DNA of 64,000 bases from Pseudonocardia sediminis (GTDB taxonomy: Bacteria; Actinomycetota; Actinomycetes; Mycobacteriales; Pseudonocardiaceae): contig NZ_SHKL01000001.1 of assembly GCF_004217185.1 (NCBI RefSeq), positions 1,239,001 through 1,303,000 of the forward strand, written 5' to 3'. Below the pieces are notes generated by a model. The model ran no database searches and was not told the DNA's origin. It was given only the letters and a program-made list of their open reading frames with translations. Position numbers and translations under genes: made by a program. Numbering within the stretch: the first letter of the stretch is position 1; the number at the start of each line of letters is the position of its first letter. Below, piece by piece: positions 45,144-52,955 of this stretch.

Positions 45144-46391
45144 TCACGCGCTCCGGCCCAGGGCCCGGGCCGGAGGGGTCACCAGGAGCCCGGCGAGAAG
45201 GAGCACCGCGGTGATCCCGACCGTGGCCACCCCGGCCGCCGGCGACCAGCGCTGGGCGATCAGACCTCCGGCGAGCAGTGCGAGCCCCTGGGCGCCGATC
45301 AGGCCGGCGGCGGCCAGGCCGGTGGCCCGCCCGCGCGCACCGGGCGGGGTCCGCCGCACGAAGCTCGCCTGGGCCTGTACGAGTGCGGCCGCCACGCAGG
45401 CTCCGGTCACCGACCAGAGGACGATCGCGACACCGACGGACGGGACCAGAGGACTGACCGTCAGCGGCAGGCCCGCGGCGATCGCCAGGGGCAGCGTCGT
45501 CCGCTCGCGCACCTCCGGCCGGACCCAGCGGGTGAACACCAGCGCCCCGACGACGCTGCCGGCCGGGATGGCGGCCATCAGCAGCCCGACGGCGAGCGGT
45601 CCGGCCCCGAGCTCGGCGGCGTAGGCGACGGCGAGCCCCTCGGGGGCGATGAAGCAGCCGGCGAGCCAGACCACGAGCGCCAGGGTCCGCAGCTGCGGGT
45701 CGCCGAACACGGTGCGGGCCCCCTCGGCGACGTCACCGGTCCATCTCCGCGGCGTACCCGTTCCCGCCGGGCCGCCGCGGGCCGGGGCGGGACGGGCACC
45801 GACGCCGAGACGTACGAGCAGCGCCGACAGCCCGAACGTCGCGGCGTTGATCGCGAGTGTGGCCGACGGGGAGAGGACCACGAGGACGGCGCCGCCGGTC
45901 GCGAACCCGGCGACCTGGGCGGTCTGCCCGGTGATCTGCCGGACGGCGTAGCCGCGTTCGAGCAGCGTCCCGCGCAGCACCTCGGGCAGCAGTGCCCCCT
46001 GGGCGGCGGTGTGCGGAGACCCGAGCAGGACGGTGGCGACGATCAGCCCGCACAGGACGGGCAGCGGGAGCCCGGGCCACACCATCGGCAGCGCGAGGAG
46101 CATGCGGCCCAGGTCGCTGACGATCATGACGCGGCGCCGCGGGTAGCGGTCGGCGACCCAGCCGAGCAGTGCGCCGCCGAGCAGCGCCGGCAGGAACGTC
46201 AGCGCATAGACCAGGGCGGACAGGGCCGCGGAGTCGGTGCGCTGGAACACCAGCACCGAGAACGCGACGCGGGCGAGCTGGTCGCCGAGGACGGAGACGG
46301 CCTCGGCGCTCCACAGCGCACGGAACTCCGGGTTGCCGAACACGGCGCTGAGACGGGGCGACCGGGCGCCGGGCTCTCGCTCGTCGCTCAC
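45144..46391 (-). CDS. MFS transporter
   Basis: A 415-residue, 12-helix major facilitator protein. The loop LLGWVADRYPRRRVMIVSDL after the second helix is the MFS signature, and the N-terminal NPEFRALWSAEAVSVLGDQLARVAFSVLVFQRT is typical of the putative efflux/enterobactin exporter-like group. Substrate unknown. GAGGAG lies eight bases before the GTG at 46391 (VSDEREPGARS), which is preferred over the longer frame starting at 46421. It converges on the molybdopterin gene with only 9 bases between stops. Confidence 0.82.
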   Translation of the reverse strand: MSDEREPGARSPRLSAVFGNPEFRALWSAEAVSVLGDQLARVAFSVLVFQRTDSAALSALVYALTFLPALLGGALLGWVADRYPRRRVMIVSDLGRMLLALPMVWPGLPLPVLCGLIVATVLLGSPHTAAQGALLPEVLRGTLLERGYAVRQITGQTAQVAGFATGGAVLVVLSPSATLAINAATFGLSALLVRLGVGARPAPARGGPAGTGTPRRWTGDVAEGARTVFGDPQLRTLALVVWLAGCFIAPEGLAVAYAAELGAGPLAVGLLMAAIPAGSVVGALVFTRWVRPEVRERTTLPLAIAAGLPLTVSPLVPSVGVAIVLWSVTGACVAAALVQAQASFVRRTPPGARGRATGLAAAGLIGAQGLALLAGGLIAQRWSPAAGVATVGITAVLLLAGLLVTPPARALGRSA

Positions 46392-46469
46392 CGCTGCCGC
46401 TCCTCGACGCCGCGGAGTCATCGATCGACCCCGTTCCGTGTCGAACCTACGTCGGGGACCGGTGATCGG

Positions 46470-46715
46470 TCACCTGCCGGGCTCCTCCAGGGACGCGATG
46501 GCGCGGCCGGCGACGTCGTGCAGGAGCCGGCTCGGCGTCGTCTCCTGCAGGCGTTCGAGCACGAGGATGGTCTCGAAGCGCTCGTCGACCGACAGTGCGC
46601 GCCCCGGTGCCTGCCCGCCGGGGGTCGGAGGTGGCCCGACCGGCGCCGCGGGGCGGTGCGTCCCACCGGACGGGGTCCGGACGCTCCCGTCGGCGACGTG
46701 CCAGTAGCGGTTCAT
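46470..46715 (-). CDS. Small hypothetical protein
   Basis: An 81-codon frame, MNRYWHVADGSVRTPSGG to the end, with a Pro/Gly-rich middle and an amphipathic C-terminal helix (FETILVLERLQETTPSRLLHDVAGRAIASL). The tail faintly resembles the last helices of an ANTAR RNA-binding domain, but a full domain is not present. No Shine-Dalgarno; TACTCT lies eight bases before the ATG, which would suit a leaderless transcript. No family assignment is offered. Confidence 0.4.
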   Translation of the reverse strand: MNRYWHVADGSVRTPSGGTHRPAAPVGPPPTPGGQAPGRALSVDERFETILVLERLQETTPSRLLHDVAGRAIASLEEPGR

Positions 46716-46819
46716 CGCACCGGAGAGTACGTGATCGATCACCCTGTTCGGGGTGCGTTCACCGACGGGGACAGTCCTTCGGCGCAGCACCCGGCGACGG
46801 TGCGTGCGTTCCGGGGCCC

Positions 46820-48199
46820 CTAGCCGGTGGAGCGGAGCCCGAACGGTGGGGTGGGCGGCTGCGGCGACGGGTTCAGGGGCGGCCCGCCGTAGCGGACCTG
46901 GACCTGGTTGCGCCCGCCGCGTTTCGCGGCGTAGAGCGCGGCGTCGGCGACCTCCAGGAGCTCCTTGAGCTCGGTCCCGGCCGAGGGGTAGACGGCCGCA
47001 CCGACCGAGATGCTGACGTCGGAGATCGTCAGCGGCCCGTCGGGGGTGTCGACCTCGAGGCGGAGCTCCTCGACCCGGGCGCGGATCCGTTCCGCGACGT
47101 CGCGGATCTTGCCGCCGCGGACGGCGGCCTCGCTCAGGCCCCCGAGGGAGACCACGAACTCCTCGCCGCCGAAGCGCCCGGCCCGGTCGTTCTCGCGGAC
47201 CTCGTGGATGAGGACCTGGGCGACGGCGTGCAGCACCTCGTCGCCGACCAGGTGGCCGTGCCGGTCGTTGATCTTCTTGAAGTGGTCGAGATCGAGGATG
47301 AGGATCGCGGCGATCCGGCCGTCGTGCTGGGCCTGGCGCAGCAGCGTCGTGGTCTGCCACCGCCAGGCGTCCGGGTTGAGCAGGCCGGTCTTGGCGTCGG
47401 TGGTGGCGCGGGCCTCGAGCTGGCGCACCAGCGTCGACTGCTCCAGCAGCAGCAGCGGCGGGAACATCAGCAGCAGTACGAACGCCGACGTGCTCCCGAG
47501 GACGACGGCGGCGAGCCCGCCCAGGCACAGCGTCCCGATCTCCAGCACGACCTCGCCCCCGGCGAGGATCTTCAGGAACTTCGACCCGGGCTGGGACAGC
47601 CGGATGGCGGACACGACCAGAAGTGTGTTGACCACGGTGTAGGCGAACAGCCCGACCACCAGGGCGGCCATTCCGCGATAGGTGTCCAGCTCACCGACGC
47701 CGACGTCGAGAAGCACCCGTGCGCCGGCGACGGCGTGCACGGCCAGGACGACCGTCGAGGTGCTGAAGATCTGCCGGTGCGGCGGGGTTTTCGAGGGGCG
47801 GAAGACCCGCAGGTAAAGGTGGGTATAGGTGACCACGACGGCCACGCTCGCCAGGAGAGGCGGCAGGAGCAGCGCCGCGGCGAAGGTCCAGACCGAGCTG
47901 AGGTCGACGTACCGGGTCTCGGCGATGCGACGCCGTACCCGTTCCGCCCCGATCGACAGCTCGGCGTGTATCGCCGCGGCGACCACCAATGTCGCCATGA
48001 CGAATATTTGACCGGACTCGATCGGTGCCGGTGAAGTGTGGAAAAGGCCAAATGTGATGACCGTCACGGCGGCGGTCTCGACTACGAGGAGTAGTGACCG
48101 GACCCGGGCCGGAAGTCTCCACAACGCCCAACGCGCAGGCAGTATCCGGGACAGGCGCGCCGCAATGGACCGGGCGGGGCCGTCACTTTCTCCGGACAA
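46820..48199 (-). CDS. Membrane diguanylate cyclase (GGDEF)
   Basis: A 459-residue protein with about six to eight hydrophobic segments in residues ~35-260, then a GGDEF domain. DAKTGLLNPDAWR opens it, LDLDHFKKINDRHGHLVGDEVL holds the metal Asp and guanine contacts, and the active loop is GGEEF (~342). An inhibitory I-site RxxD (REND) lies exactly five residues before GGEEF, so it should make cyclic di-GMP and be product-inhibited. No EAL or HD-GYP domain is attached. The start is uncertain: TTG 48199 is the only candidate that keeps the whole N-terminus. It is divergent from the hexapeptide array, across ~190 bases. Confidence 0.88.
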   Translation of the reverse strand: MSGESDGPARSIAARLSRILPARWALWRLPARVRSLLLVVETAAVTVITFGLFHTSPAPIESGQIFVMATLVVAAAIHAELSIGAERVRRRIAETRYVDLSSVWTFAAALLLPPLLASVAVVVTYTHLYLRVFRPSKTPPHRQIFSTSTVVLAVHAVAGARVLLDVGVGELDTYRGMAALVVGLFAYTVVNTLLVVSAIRLSQPGSKFLKILAGGEVVLEIGTLCLGGLAAVVLGSTSAFVLLLMFPPLLLLEQSTLVRQLEARATTDAKTGLLNPDAWRWQTTTLLRQAQHDGRIAAILILDLDHFKKINDRHGHLVGDEVLHAVAQVLIHEVRENDRAGRFGGEEFVVSLGGLSEAAVRGGKIRDVAERIRARVEELRLEVDTPDGPLTISDVSISVGAAVYPSAGTELKELLEVADAALYAAKRGGRNQVQVRYGGPPLNPSPQPPTPPFGLRSTG

Positions 48200-48347
48200 G
48201 GGTTCAGACCTTTGATCGAGTTCTGATCATCAGGATAGCTAACGATTAGGCCATCGTGCCTGGTCAGTACGCCTGACGTGCAGTTGAGGCGACGAGCGGT
48301 AGCCCACGAGGGACGAGCGCACAAGATCGGCTATTTTGGTAACGCAC

Positions 48348-48386
48348 CGTAGTCGTTGACCTACGCAAAGACGTATACTTCACTCT
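48348..48386 (+). promoter_or_regulatory. Promoter and candidate operator of the hexapeptide array
   Basis: TATACT at 48374-48379 ends 7 bases before GTG 48387, the geometry of a leaderless actinobacterial promoter. A good -35 at standard spacing is lacking; TTGACC (48356-48361) is only 12 bases away. The inverted repeat CGTAG-N8-CTACG (48348-48365) covers the expected -35 zone and could bind a regulator or activator. The stretch 48200-48347 towards the diguanylate cyclase start is relatively AT-rich but holds no other clear element. Confidence 0.5.
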
Positions 48387-48503
48387 GTGGTGAGAAGACG
48401 GACACGGCTGGTGATCATGCATCGGCTCTCGCGACCGTCCGTCGCGGGGCTCGTCCGCATCGACCGGGAGGAGGCACGTCCCTTGCGCAACTGGAACTGG
48501 TGA
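48387..48503 (+). CDS. Hexapeptide array, module 1: 38-residue frame ending in LRNWNW
   Basis: A 38-codon frame that starts GTG 7 bases after TATACT, begins MVRRRTRLVIMHRLSRPS, continues with AGLVRIDREEARP and ends LRNWNW. The basic/hydrophobic front could be a leader region and RNWNW a core. Alternatively, a strong GGGAGGAGG (48466-48474) sits eight bases before the internal TTG at 48483; starting there would give exactly MRNWNW, identical to the other three modules. Both products may be made. No homologous family is known to me, and no modifying enzyme gene is adjacent. Confidence 0.55.
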   Translation: MVRRRTRLVIMHRLSRPSVAGLVRIDREEARPLRNWNW

Positions 48504-48552
48504 ATTCCGAGCACGACGCCATTCTGCGAACGATTTCGAAGGAGTAGCCGCG

Positions 48553-48573
48553 ATGCGTAACTGGAACTGGTGA
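48553..48573 (+). CDS. Hexapeptide array, module 2: MRNWNW
   Basis: Six codons plus TGA. AAGGAG (48539-48544) is eight bases before the ATG. The in-frame sequence upstream has no other start codon after module 1, so the hexapeptide is the only product this site can give. It differs from module 4 only by a silent CGT/CGC change. Confidence 0.6.
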   Translation: MRNWNW

Positions 48574-48626
48574 ATTAGTACCGATCGAGAACCGTCGGTC
48601 CGGCCGAGATGAAGGAGATTTTCGCG

Positions 48627-48647
48627 ATGCGTAACTGGAACTGGTGA
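48627..48647 (+). CDS. Hexapeptide array, module 3: MRNWNW
   Basis: Six codons plus TGA with AAGGAG (48612-48617) nine bases upstream. An in-frame ATG at 48609 would extend it to MKEIFAMRNWNW, but that ATG overlaps the ribosome site and has none of its own, so the short form is preferred. The coding module is identical in sequence to module 2, although the surrounding spacers differ. Confidence 0.6.
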   Translation: MRNWNW

Positions 48648-48697
48648 CCCGATCGATGACGACGCACGAATCGAGTGGCGGAAGGAGCGGGACGAGA

Positions 48698-48718
48698 ATG
48701 CGCAACTGGAACTGGTGA
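48698..48718 (+). CDS. Hexapeptide array, module 4: MRNWNW
   Basis: Six codons plus TGA with AAGGAG (48682-48687) ten bases upstream. An in-frame ATG at 48656 (MTTHESSGGRSGTR before MRNWNW) lacks a ribosome site. It is the last module; after it the sequence becomes ordinary GC-rich intergenic DNA with a hairpin at 48833 before the converging HD-like gene. Confidence 0.6.
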   Translation: MRNWNW

Positions 48719-48832
48719 ACCGTGAGCAGGGTGCAGAACCGATCGAGAATCGGAGACGGCGGTACGGATCGTGCGGCGGGGTCGCCGATCCGGAGAGGTC
48801 TCTCGACGCCACCGGCCGAGGGTACTCGTCCG

Positions 48833-48853
48833 GCCCGGACGGACGGTCCGGGC
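48833..48853. terminator. Candidate terminator hairpin downstream of the hexapeptide array
   Basis: GCCCGGAC, a five-base loop, then GTCCGGGC: a perfect eight-base stem 115 bases after the last hexapeptide stop and 54 bases before the stop of the converging HD-like gene. No U-tract. It could end transcription from either side. Confidence 0.4.
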
Positions 48854-48906
48854 ACGTCCTCCTCCGAGGTGACGACTCCCCGGGGGAGCGGCGGACGACC
48901 TGACGG

Positions 48907-49389
48907 TCAGGACGCCGGCATGCCCGACCGCAGCGCCGCGGTCCGGGTGACGGCGGCACGCACGACCTCGAGGGCGGTGACCGGGGCGACGGGGTCGCCG
49001 TCCGGACCGGTGGCGACGTCGCAGTACCAGAGGGCGTCCCGGGTCGGGGTGGCCTCGTCCGGATAGCGATCCAGATCGGTGCCGCGCTCCGCGGCTGCGT
49101 GTGCCGCTCCGGCGTGGTGGGCCACCAGCGCGACGATCCGCGTGTCATAACCGCGGACGTCGAGGAAGCGGGCGGCGTCGAGCGGTGCGAAGCCGGTGCG
49201 GGTGACGACGGGGGACCGTCCGATGCCGTGCAGGACCGCCGCGATCATCAGCGGGTCCCGGTCGACGCCGGGCAGCTCGGAGAGCTCGCGGGCCCGGATC
49301 GCGACGTGCTGGGCGCGCAGCCAGTCCTGCGGCCGCTGCACGGCGAGCAGCGTCTCGGCCAGGGCACGCGCGTCGTCGAACCGGGGCAT
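48907..49389 (-). CDS. HD-domain-like protein with degenerate HD motif
   Basis: A 160-residue protein of the small actinobacterial HD-hydrolase type. The first His is in LRAQHVAIRARELSEL, the HD position is in MIAAVLHGIGRSPVV, TGFAPLDAARFLDVRGYD follows, and VALVAHHAGAAHAAAERG holds the later His pair. The metal-binding Asp of the HD pair is Gly here (LHGIG), so phosphohydrolase activity may be lost or altered. It could bind a nucleotide or act as a regulator. It converges on the hexapeptide array. The ATG at 49389 gives a typical N-terminus. Confidence 0.75.
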   Translation of the reverse strand: MPRFDDARALAETLLAVQRPQDWLRAQHVAIRARELSELPGVDRDPLMIAAVLHGIGRSPVVTRTGFAPLDAARFLDVRGYDTRIVALVAHHAGAAHAAAERGTDLDRYPDEATPTRDALWYCDVATGPDGDPVAPVTALEVVRAAVTRTAALRSGMPAS

Positions 49390-49445
49390 CCCCCGACCCT
49401 AGACGCGGACCCGCGCCGCGCCCGGCCGCCGCACCCGGGTCGGAC

Positions 49446-50747
49446 CTACCCGACGACGGACCGGGAACCGGCGGTGCGGCGGATCCACAGCGCTCCACCC
49501 AGGCCGACCGCTGCCGCGGCCATCACGAACCACGCGGGCGCGACGACGCTGCCGGTCCGTTCGATCAGCCAGACCGCGGCGAAGGGCGCCGTCCCGCCCG
49601 CGAGCACCGAGCCGACGTTCCAGCCGATCGCGACGCCGGTGTAGCGGGTGTCGGGGTGGAACAGGCGCGGCACCATCGCGTACGCCCCGACCTGCACCGC
49701 GATCGCGGCGACCATGAACAGCAGGTAGGCGAGGCCGGCGAGGGCGAGGCCGCCGTCGAGCAGGGCGAACACCGGGATGGACAGGAGCAGGAACCCGACC
49801 AGCCCGATCACCATGATCCGGTTCGCGCCGATCCGGTCGCCGAGGAGCCCGCCGACCGCGGTCAGGACCGCCGTCACGCCGATCACGACGGTCGCCGTCC
49901 AGTAGACCGACGCCGGCGGGTACTCCAGCCGCTGGATGAGATGGATGCTCATGTAGGTCAGGCCGATGTAGGAGGAGGCCTGGACCGCGACGCTGACCAT
50001 GCTCGCCTGGGCGAGTGCGACGCCGCCGTGGCGCACCACGGCGGCCAGCGGGGAGCCGGTCCGCCTCTCCGGGCCCGGGTGCGTCTCGGCGACCCGGGTA
50101 CGCATCCACAGGCAGAACAGGGTCAGTGGCAGGGCCAGCAGGAACGGGATGCGCCAGCCCCACGCCGTCATCTGCTCGTCGGTGGTGAGCGCGGAGACGC
50201 CGCCGGCGACCGAGGCGGCGACGGCGAAGCCGGCCGTGGCGCCGAGCGGGGTGAACGACCCGTAGAACGCCCGCAGGCGGGCCGGTGTGGACTCGGAGAT
50301 GAACGTCGCCGCGCCGCCGACCTCCCCGCCCGCGGAGAAGCCCTGCAGGAGCCGGATCAGGACCAGCAGCACCGTCGCCACGACGCCGATCTGGGAGTAG
50401 GTGGGCAGGAGCCCGAGCGCGGTGCTCGCCACGCCCATCACGACCAGCGTGACCACCAGCGCGCGGCGACGTCCGTACCGGTCACCGATGTGGCCGAACA
50501 CGACCCCGCCGACCGGGCGGATCAGGAACGCGCTGCCGAACACGGCGAGCGAGGCGAGCAGCGACACGACCGGGTCGGTGCTCGGGAAGAACAGCGGTGC
50601 GACGACGACGGCCAGGTAGCCGTAGAGGCCGAAGTCGTAGTACTCGATCATCGTGCCGACACCGCCCGCCAGGGCTGCTCGGCGGGTGCGGGAGCGGTCC
50701 TCGGGGGTCCAGGACTGCTCGTCGGCGACGGCGGCCTCGTTGCTCAC
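49446..50747 (-). CDS. MFS transporter, metabolite:H+ symporter (MHS) family
   Basis: A 433-residue, 12-helix symporter. AALAGGVGTMIEYYDFGLYGYLA at the start, GGVVFGHIGDRYGRRRALV after helix 2 and LLQGFSAGGEVGGAATFISE are diagnostic of the MHS family (ProP, ShiA, KgtP, citrate and dicarboxylate carriers). It takes up an organic acid, betaine or related solute with protons. The GTG at 50747 (VSNEAAVADEQS) is preferred to the longer frame at 50783. Its neighbour is the tripartite tricarboxylate transporter, so an organic acid is a fair guess. Confidence 0.85.
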   Translation of the reverse strand: MSNEAAVADEQSWTPEDRSRTRRAALAGGVGTMIEYYDFGLYGYLAVVVAPLFFPSTDPVVSLLASLAVFGSAFLIRPVGGVVFGHIGDRYGRRRALVVTLVVMGVASTALGLLPTYSQIGVVATVLLVLIRLLQGFSAGGEVGGAATFISESTPARLRAFYGSFTPLGATAGFAVAASVAGGVSALTTDEQMTAWGWRIPFLLALPLTLFCLWMRTRVAETHPGPERRTGSPLAAVVRHGGVALAQASMVSVAVQASSYIGLTYMSIHLIQRLEYPPASVYWTATVVIGVTAVLTAVGGLLGDRIGANRIMVIGLVGFLLLSIPVFALLDGGLALAGLAYLLFMVAAIAVQVGAYAMVPRLFHPDTRYTGVAIGWNVGSVLAGGTAPFAAVWLIERTGSVVAPAWFVMAAAAVGLGGALWIRRTAGSRSVVG

Positions 50748-50829
50748 GAAACAGTCATAATGGGCATGCTCCACGCCCGGCAATGACGTGCCGTGAACGC
50801 GAAGGCCCCGGTGAGCTCCGCAAACGCCA

Positions 50830-50865
50830 CCGCGCCCGCCCCGGAGAGGTCCGGGGCGGGCGCGG
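50830..50865 (-). terminator. Terminator after tctA
   Basis: A perfect 15-base stem, CCGCGCCCGCCCCGG with CCGGGGCGGGCGCGG, around an AGAGGT loop. It begins 16 bases beyond the tctA stop on that strand. Confidence 0.75.
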
Positions 50866-50880
50866 GGGACGGGGAGCCGG

Positions 50881-52410
50881 TCAGACCTTCTCGTCCTCCT
50901 TCTCGGACACCGCGCCGGCAGCCGGGCGGCGGGACGTGACCGCGGTGAGCACCAGCGGCACGACGAACAGCAGCACGATCACCGAGTAGACGATGATCGA
51001 CAGTGGCGTCGAGACGAGGGTGCTGACGTCGCCGTCGGCGATCTGCAGGGCGCGGCGCAGCTGCAGCTCCGCGTCCGGGCCGAGGATGACGCCGATGATG
51101 GCGGGCAGCACCGGCAGCCCGTAGCGGCGCATCAGGAACCCGACGCCGCCGATCGCGAGCAGCACCAGCAGGTCCACCGGTTGCCCGGACACCGCGTAGG
51201 CGCCGACGCAGGCGAAGAACAGGATGCCCGCGTAGAGGTAGGGCCGCGGGATCCGCAGCAGCTTCGCCCAGGCCGGGGCCAGCGGCAGGTTCAGCACCAG
51301 CAGCAGGACCAGGCCGATGAACAGGCTCGCGATGAGCGTCCAGACCAGCTCCGGCTCGCGGTCGAACAGCAGCGGGCCGGGCTGGATGCCGAACTGCTGG
51401 AACGCCGCGAGCATGACGGCGGCGATCGCCGTCGTCGGCAGCCCGAGGGTGAGCATCGTGGCCAGGGTCCCGGCCGAGGAGGCGCTCGCCGCGGACTCGG
51501 GCCCGGCGACACCCTCGATCGCGCCCTTGCCGAACTCGCTGCGCCGCTTGCCGGCCAGGCGCCGCTCGGTCACGTAGGACATGAACGTCGACATCTCGGC
51601 GCCGCCGGCCGGGATGGAGCCGAACGTGAACCCGATGAACGGGCCGCGCAGCCACGGCTTCCAGGTGCGCTTGAGGTCGGCCTTGCCGAGCCACGGACGT
51701 CCGACCGGGATGACCTCCTGCGCCGAACGGCGCAGGTGCGCCGCGACCCACAGGGCCTCGCCGACGGCGAACAGCCCGACCGCGACGATGACGACGTCGA
51801 TGCCGTCGGCGAGCTGCGGGACGCCGAACGTCAGCCGCGGCTGCCCGGAGATCGGGTCCAGCCCGACCAGCCCGATCGTCAGACCCAGGGCCAGCGAGGC
51901 GAACCCGCGGACCCGCGACGCCCCGAGCACGCCGGTGACGGCGACGAAGGCCAGCACCATGATCGCGAAGTAGTCCGGGGCGCCGATGTCGACGGCGACC
52001 GAGGCGACGAGCGGGGCGAGCAGCACCAGCCCGGTGACGCCGACGATGCCGCCGATGAAGTGCCCGATCGCGGCCGTGGCCAGCGCCTGGGCGCCGCGTC
52101 CCTGTTTGGCCATCGGGTTGCCCTCGATCGCCGCCATCACCGAGGCGGACTCGCCGGGGGTGTTGAGCAGGATCGAGGTGGTGGAGCCGCCGAACATGGC
52201 GCCGAAGTAGATGCCGGCGAACATGATGAACGCACCGGTCGGCTCGAACGCGTAGGTCACCGGCAGCAGCAGCGCCACCGCCATGGCCGGGCCGATGCCC
52301 GGCAGCACGCCGATCGCGGTGCCGAGCAGCACGCCGATGGCGGCGAAGAGCAGGTTCTCCGGGGTCAGCGCGTTGGCGAACCCGTTCGCGAGCAGGTCGA
52401 AGGTGTTCAT
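50881..52410 (-). CDS. tctA: Tripartite tricarboxylate transporter, large membrane subunit
   Basis: A 509-residue, ~12-helix protein of the TctA family. The glycine-rich repeat segments [24 protein letters not shown] and [25 protein letters not shown], and the mirrored [21 protein letters not shown] / [15 protein letters not shown] in the second half, are characteristic. It forms the transport channel for citrate or another carboxylate delivered by TctC. Its ATG overlaps the tctB stop (ATGA), and a strong hairpin follows. Confidence 0.93.
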   Translation of the reverse strand: MNTFDLLANGFANALTPENLLFAAIGVLLGTAIGVLPGIGPAMAVALLLPVTYAFEPTGAFIMFAGIYFGAMFGGSTTSILLNTPGESASVMAAIEGNPMAKQGRGAQALATAAIGHFIGGIVGVTGLVLLAPLVASVAVDIGAPDYFAIMVLAFVAVTGVLGASRVRGFASLALGLTIGLVGLDPISGQPRLTFGVPQLADGIDVVIVAVGLFAVGEALWVAAHLRRSAQEVIPVGRPWLGKADLKRTWKPWLRGPFIGFTFGSIPAGGAEMSTFMSYVTERRLAGKRRSEFGKGAIEGVAGPESAASASSAGTLATMLTLGLPTTAIAAVMLAAFQQFGIQPGPLLFDREPELVWTLIASLFIGLVLLLVLNLPLAPAWAKLLRIPRPYLYAGILFFACVGAYAVSGQPVDLLVLLAIGGVGFLMRRYGLPVLPAIIGVILGPDAELQLRRALQIADGDVSTLVSTPLSIIVYSVIVLLFVVPLVLTAVTSRRPAAGAVSEKEDEKV

Positions 52411-52955
52411 GCTCCGAACACCCCCATCAGCGGGCCGCCGGGCAGGTCGACGCCGAGCAGGCCGTCGAACACGAACCAGGTGACCAGCGAGACCGATGCG
52501 GCGATCGCCAGGTCACGCGGGAAGTTGCGGGACCCCAGCGCGTAGGTCGCGCCGGCGAACAGCACGGTGCCGGCGATCGGCCAGCCCAGCAGCGGGATCA
52601 GCACGGCCGTGGCCACGAGCACCCCGGCCAGCATCCCGACCGTGCGCAGGTCCATCGGGGCCTCGAGGTCGACGTCCTCGCCGCCCTCGGCCTCGCCGCG
52701 CCCGCCGCGCAGGATGTCGATCGTCAGCAGCGCCGCGAGCAGCAGCAGTGCCCCGCCCAGGACGAGCGCGATCGTGCGCGGACCGATCGGGTCGGAGTCG
52801 GTGCCGCCGCCGGACTCGGCGAGGGTGTCGACCACGACCAGCAGTCCCACGACGAGCAGCAGCGCGGAGACGCCCAGCTCGGAACGGTCGCGCAGCCAGC
52901 CGCGCACGCCGGGGGCCGGTGGGCCGGGCTCCGGCCTGTTCTCGGTGATCGTCAT
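52407..52955 (-). CDS. tctB: Tripartite tricarboxylate transporter, small membrane subunit
   Basis: A 182-residue, four-helix TctB-type protein with a polar N-terminus and hydrophobic segments around residues 27-45, 60-83, 105-130 and 145-170. Sequence conservation in TctB is weak; the call rests on topology and on its place between tctC and tctA with ATGA overlaps on both sides. Confidence 0.85.
   Translation of the reverse strand: MTITENRPEPGPPAPGVRGWLRDRSELGVSALLLVVGLLVVVDTLAESGGGTDSDPIGPRTIALVLGGALLLLAALLTIDILRGGRGEAEGGEDVDLEAPMDLRTVGMLAGVLVATAVLIPLLGWPIAGTVLFAGATYALGSRNFPRDLAIAASVSLVTWFVFDGLLGVDLPGGPLMGVFGA

Noticed and set aside
48356..48547. 63-codon frame overlapping modules 1 and 2
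   Set aside because: Its TTG start lies upstream of the predicted transcription start, it has no ribosome site, and its stop falls inside the ribosome site of module 2.
48553..48573. Hexapeptide modules as proven RiPP precursors
   Set aside because: Length resembles minimal P450-linked precursors, but there is no P450, radical SAM, protease or exporter gene next to the array, so the class cannot be asserted.
48387..48718. Hexapeptide array as a tryptophan attenuator (trp leader)
   Set aside because: The Trp-rich short frames recall trp leaders, but no same-strand gene follows until 54138, no trp gene is in the window, and four separate frames with their own ribosome sites do not fit one attenuator.
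48483..48718. CRISPR-like or simple DNA repeat array
   Set aside because: Spacing is regular, but the conserved part is essentially a codon-exact mini-gene, each unit has a ribosome site, spacers of ~50 bases share similarities, and no cas genes are present.
48715..48903. 62-codon frame starting in the GTGA at the last hexapeptide stop
   Set aside because: Every TGGTGA creates this overlap automatically; the product is Arg/Gly/Asp-rich with no recognisable features and no ribosome site.
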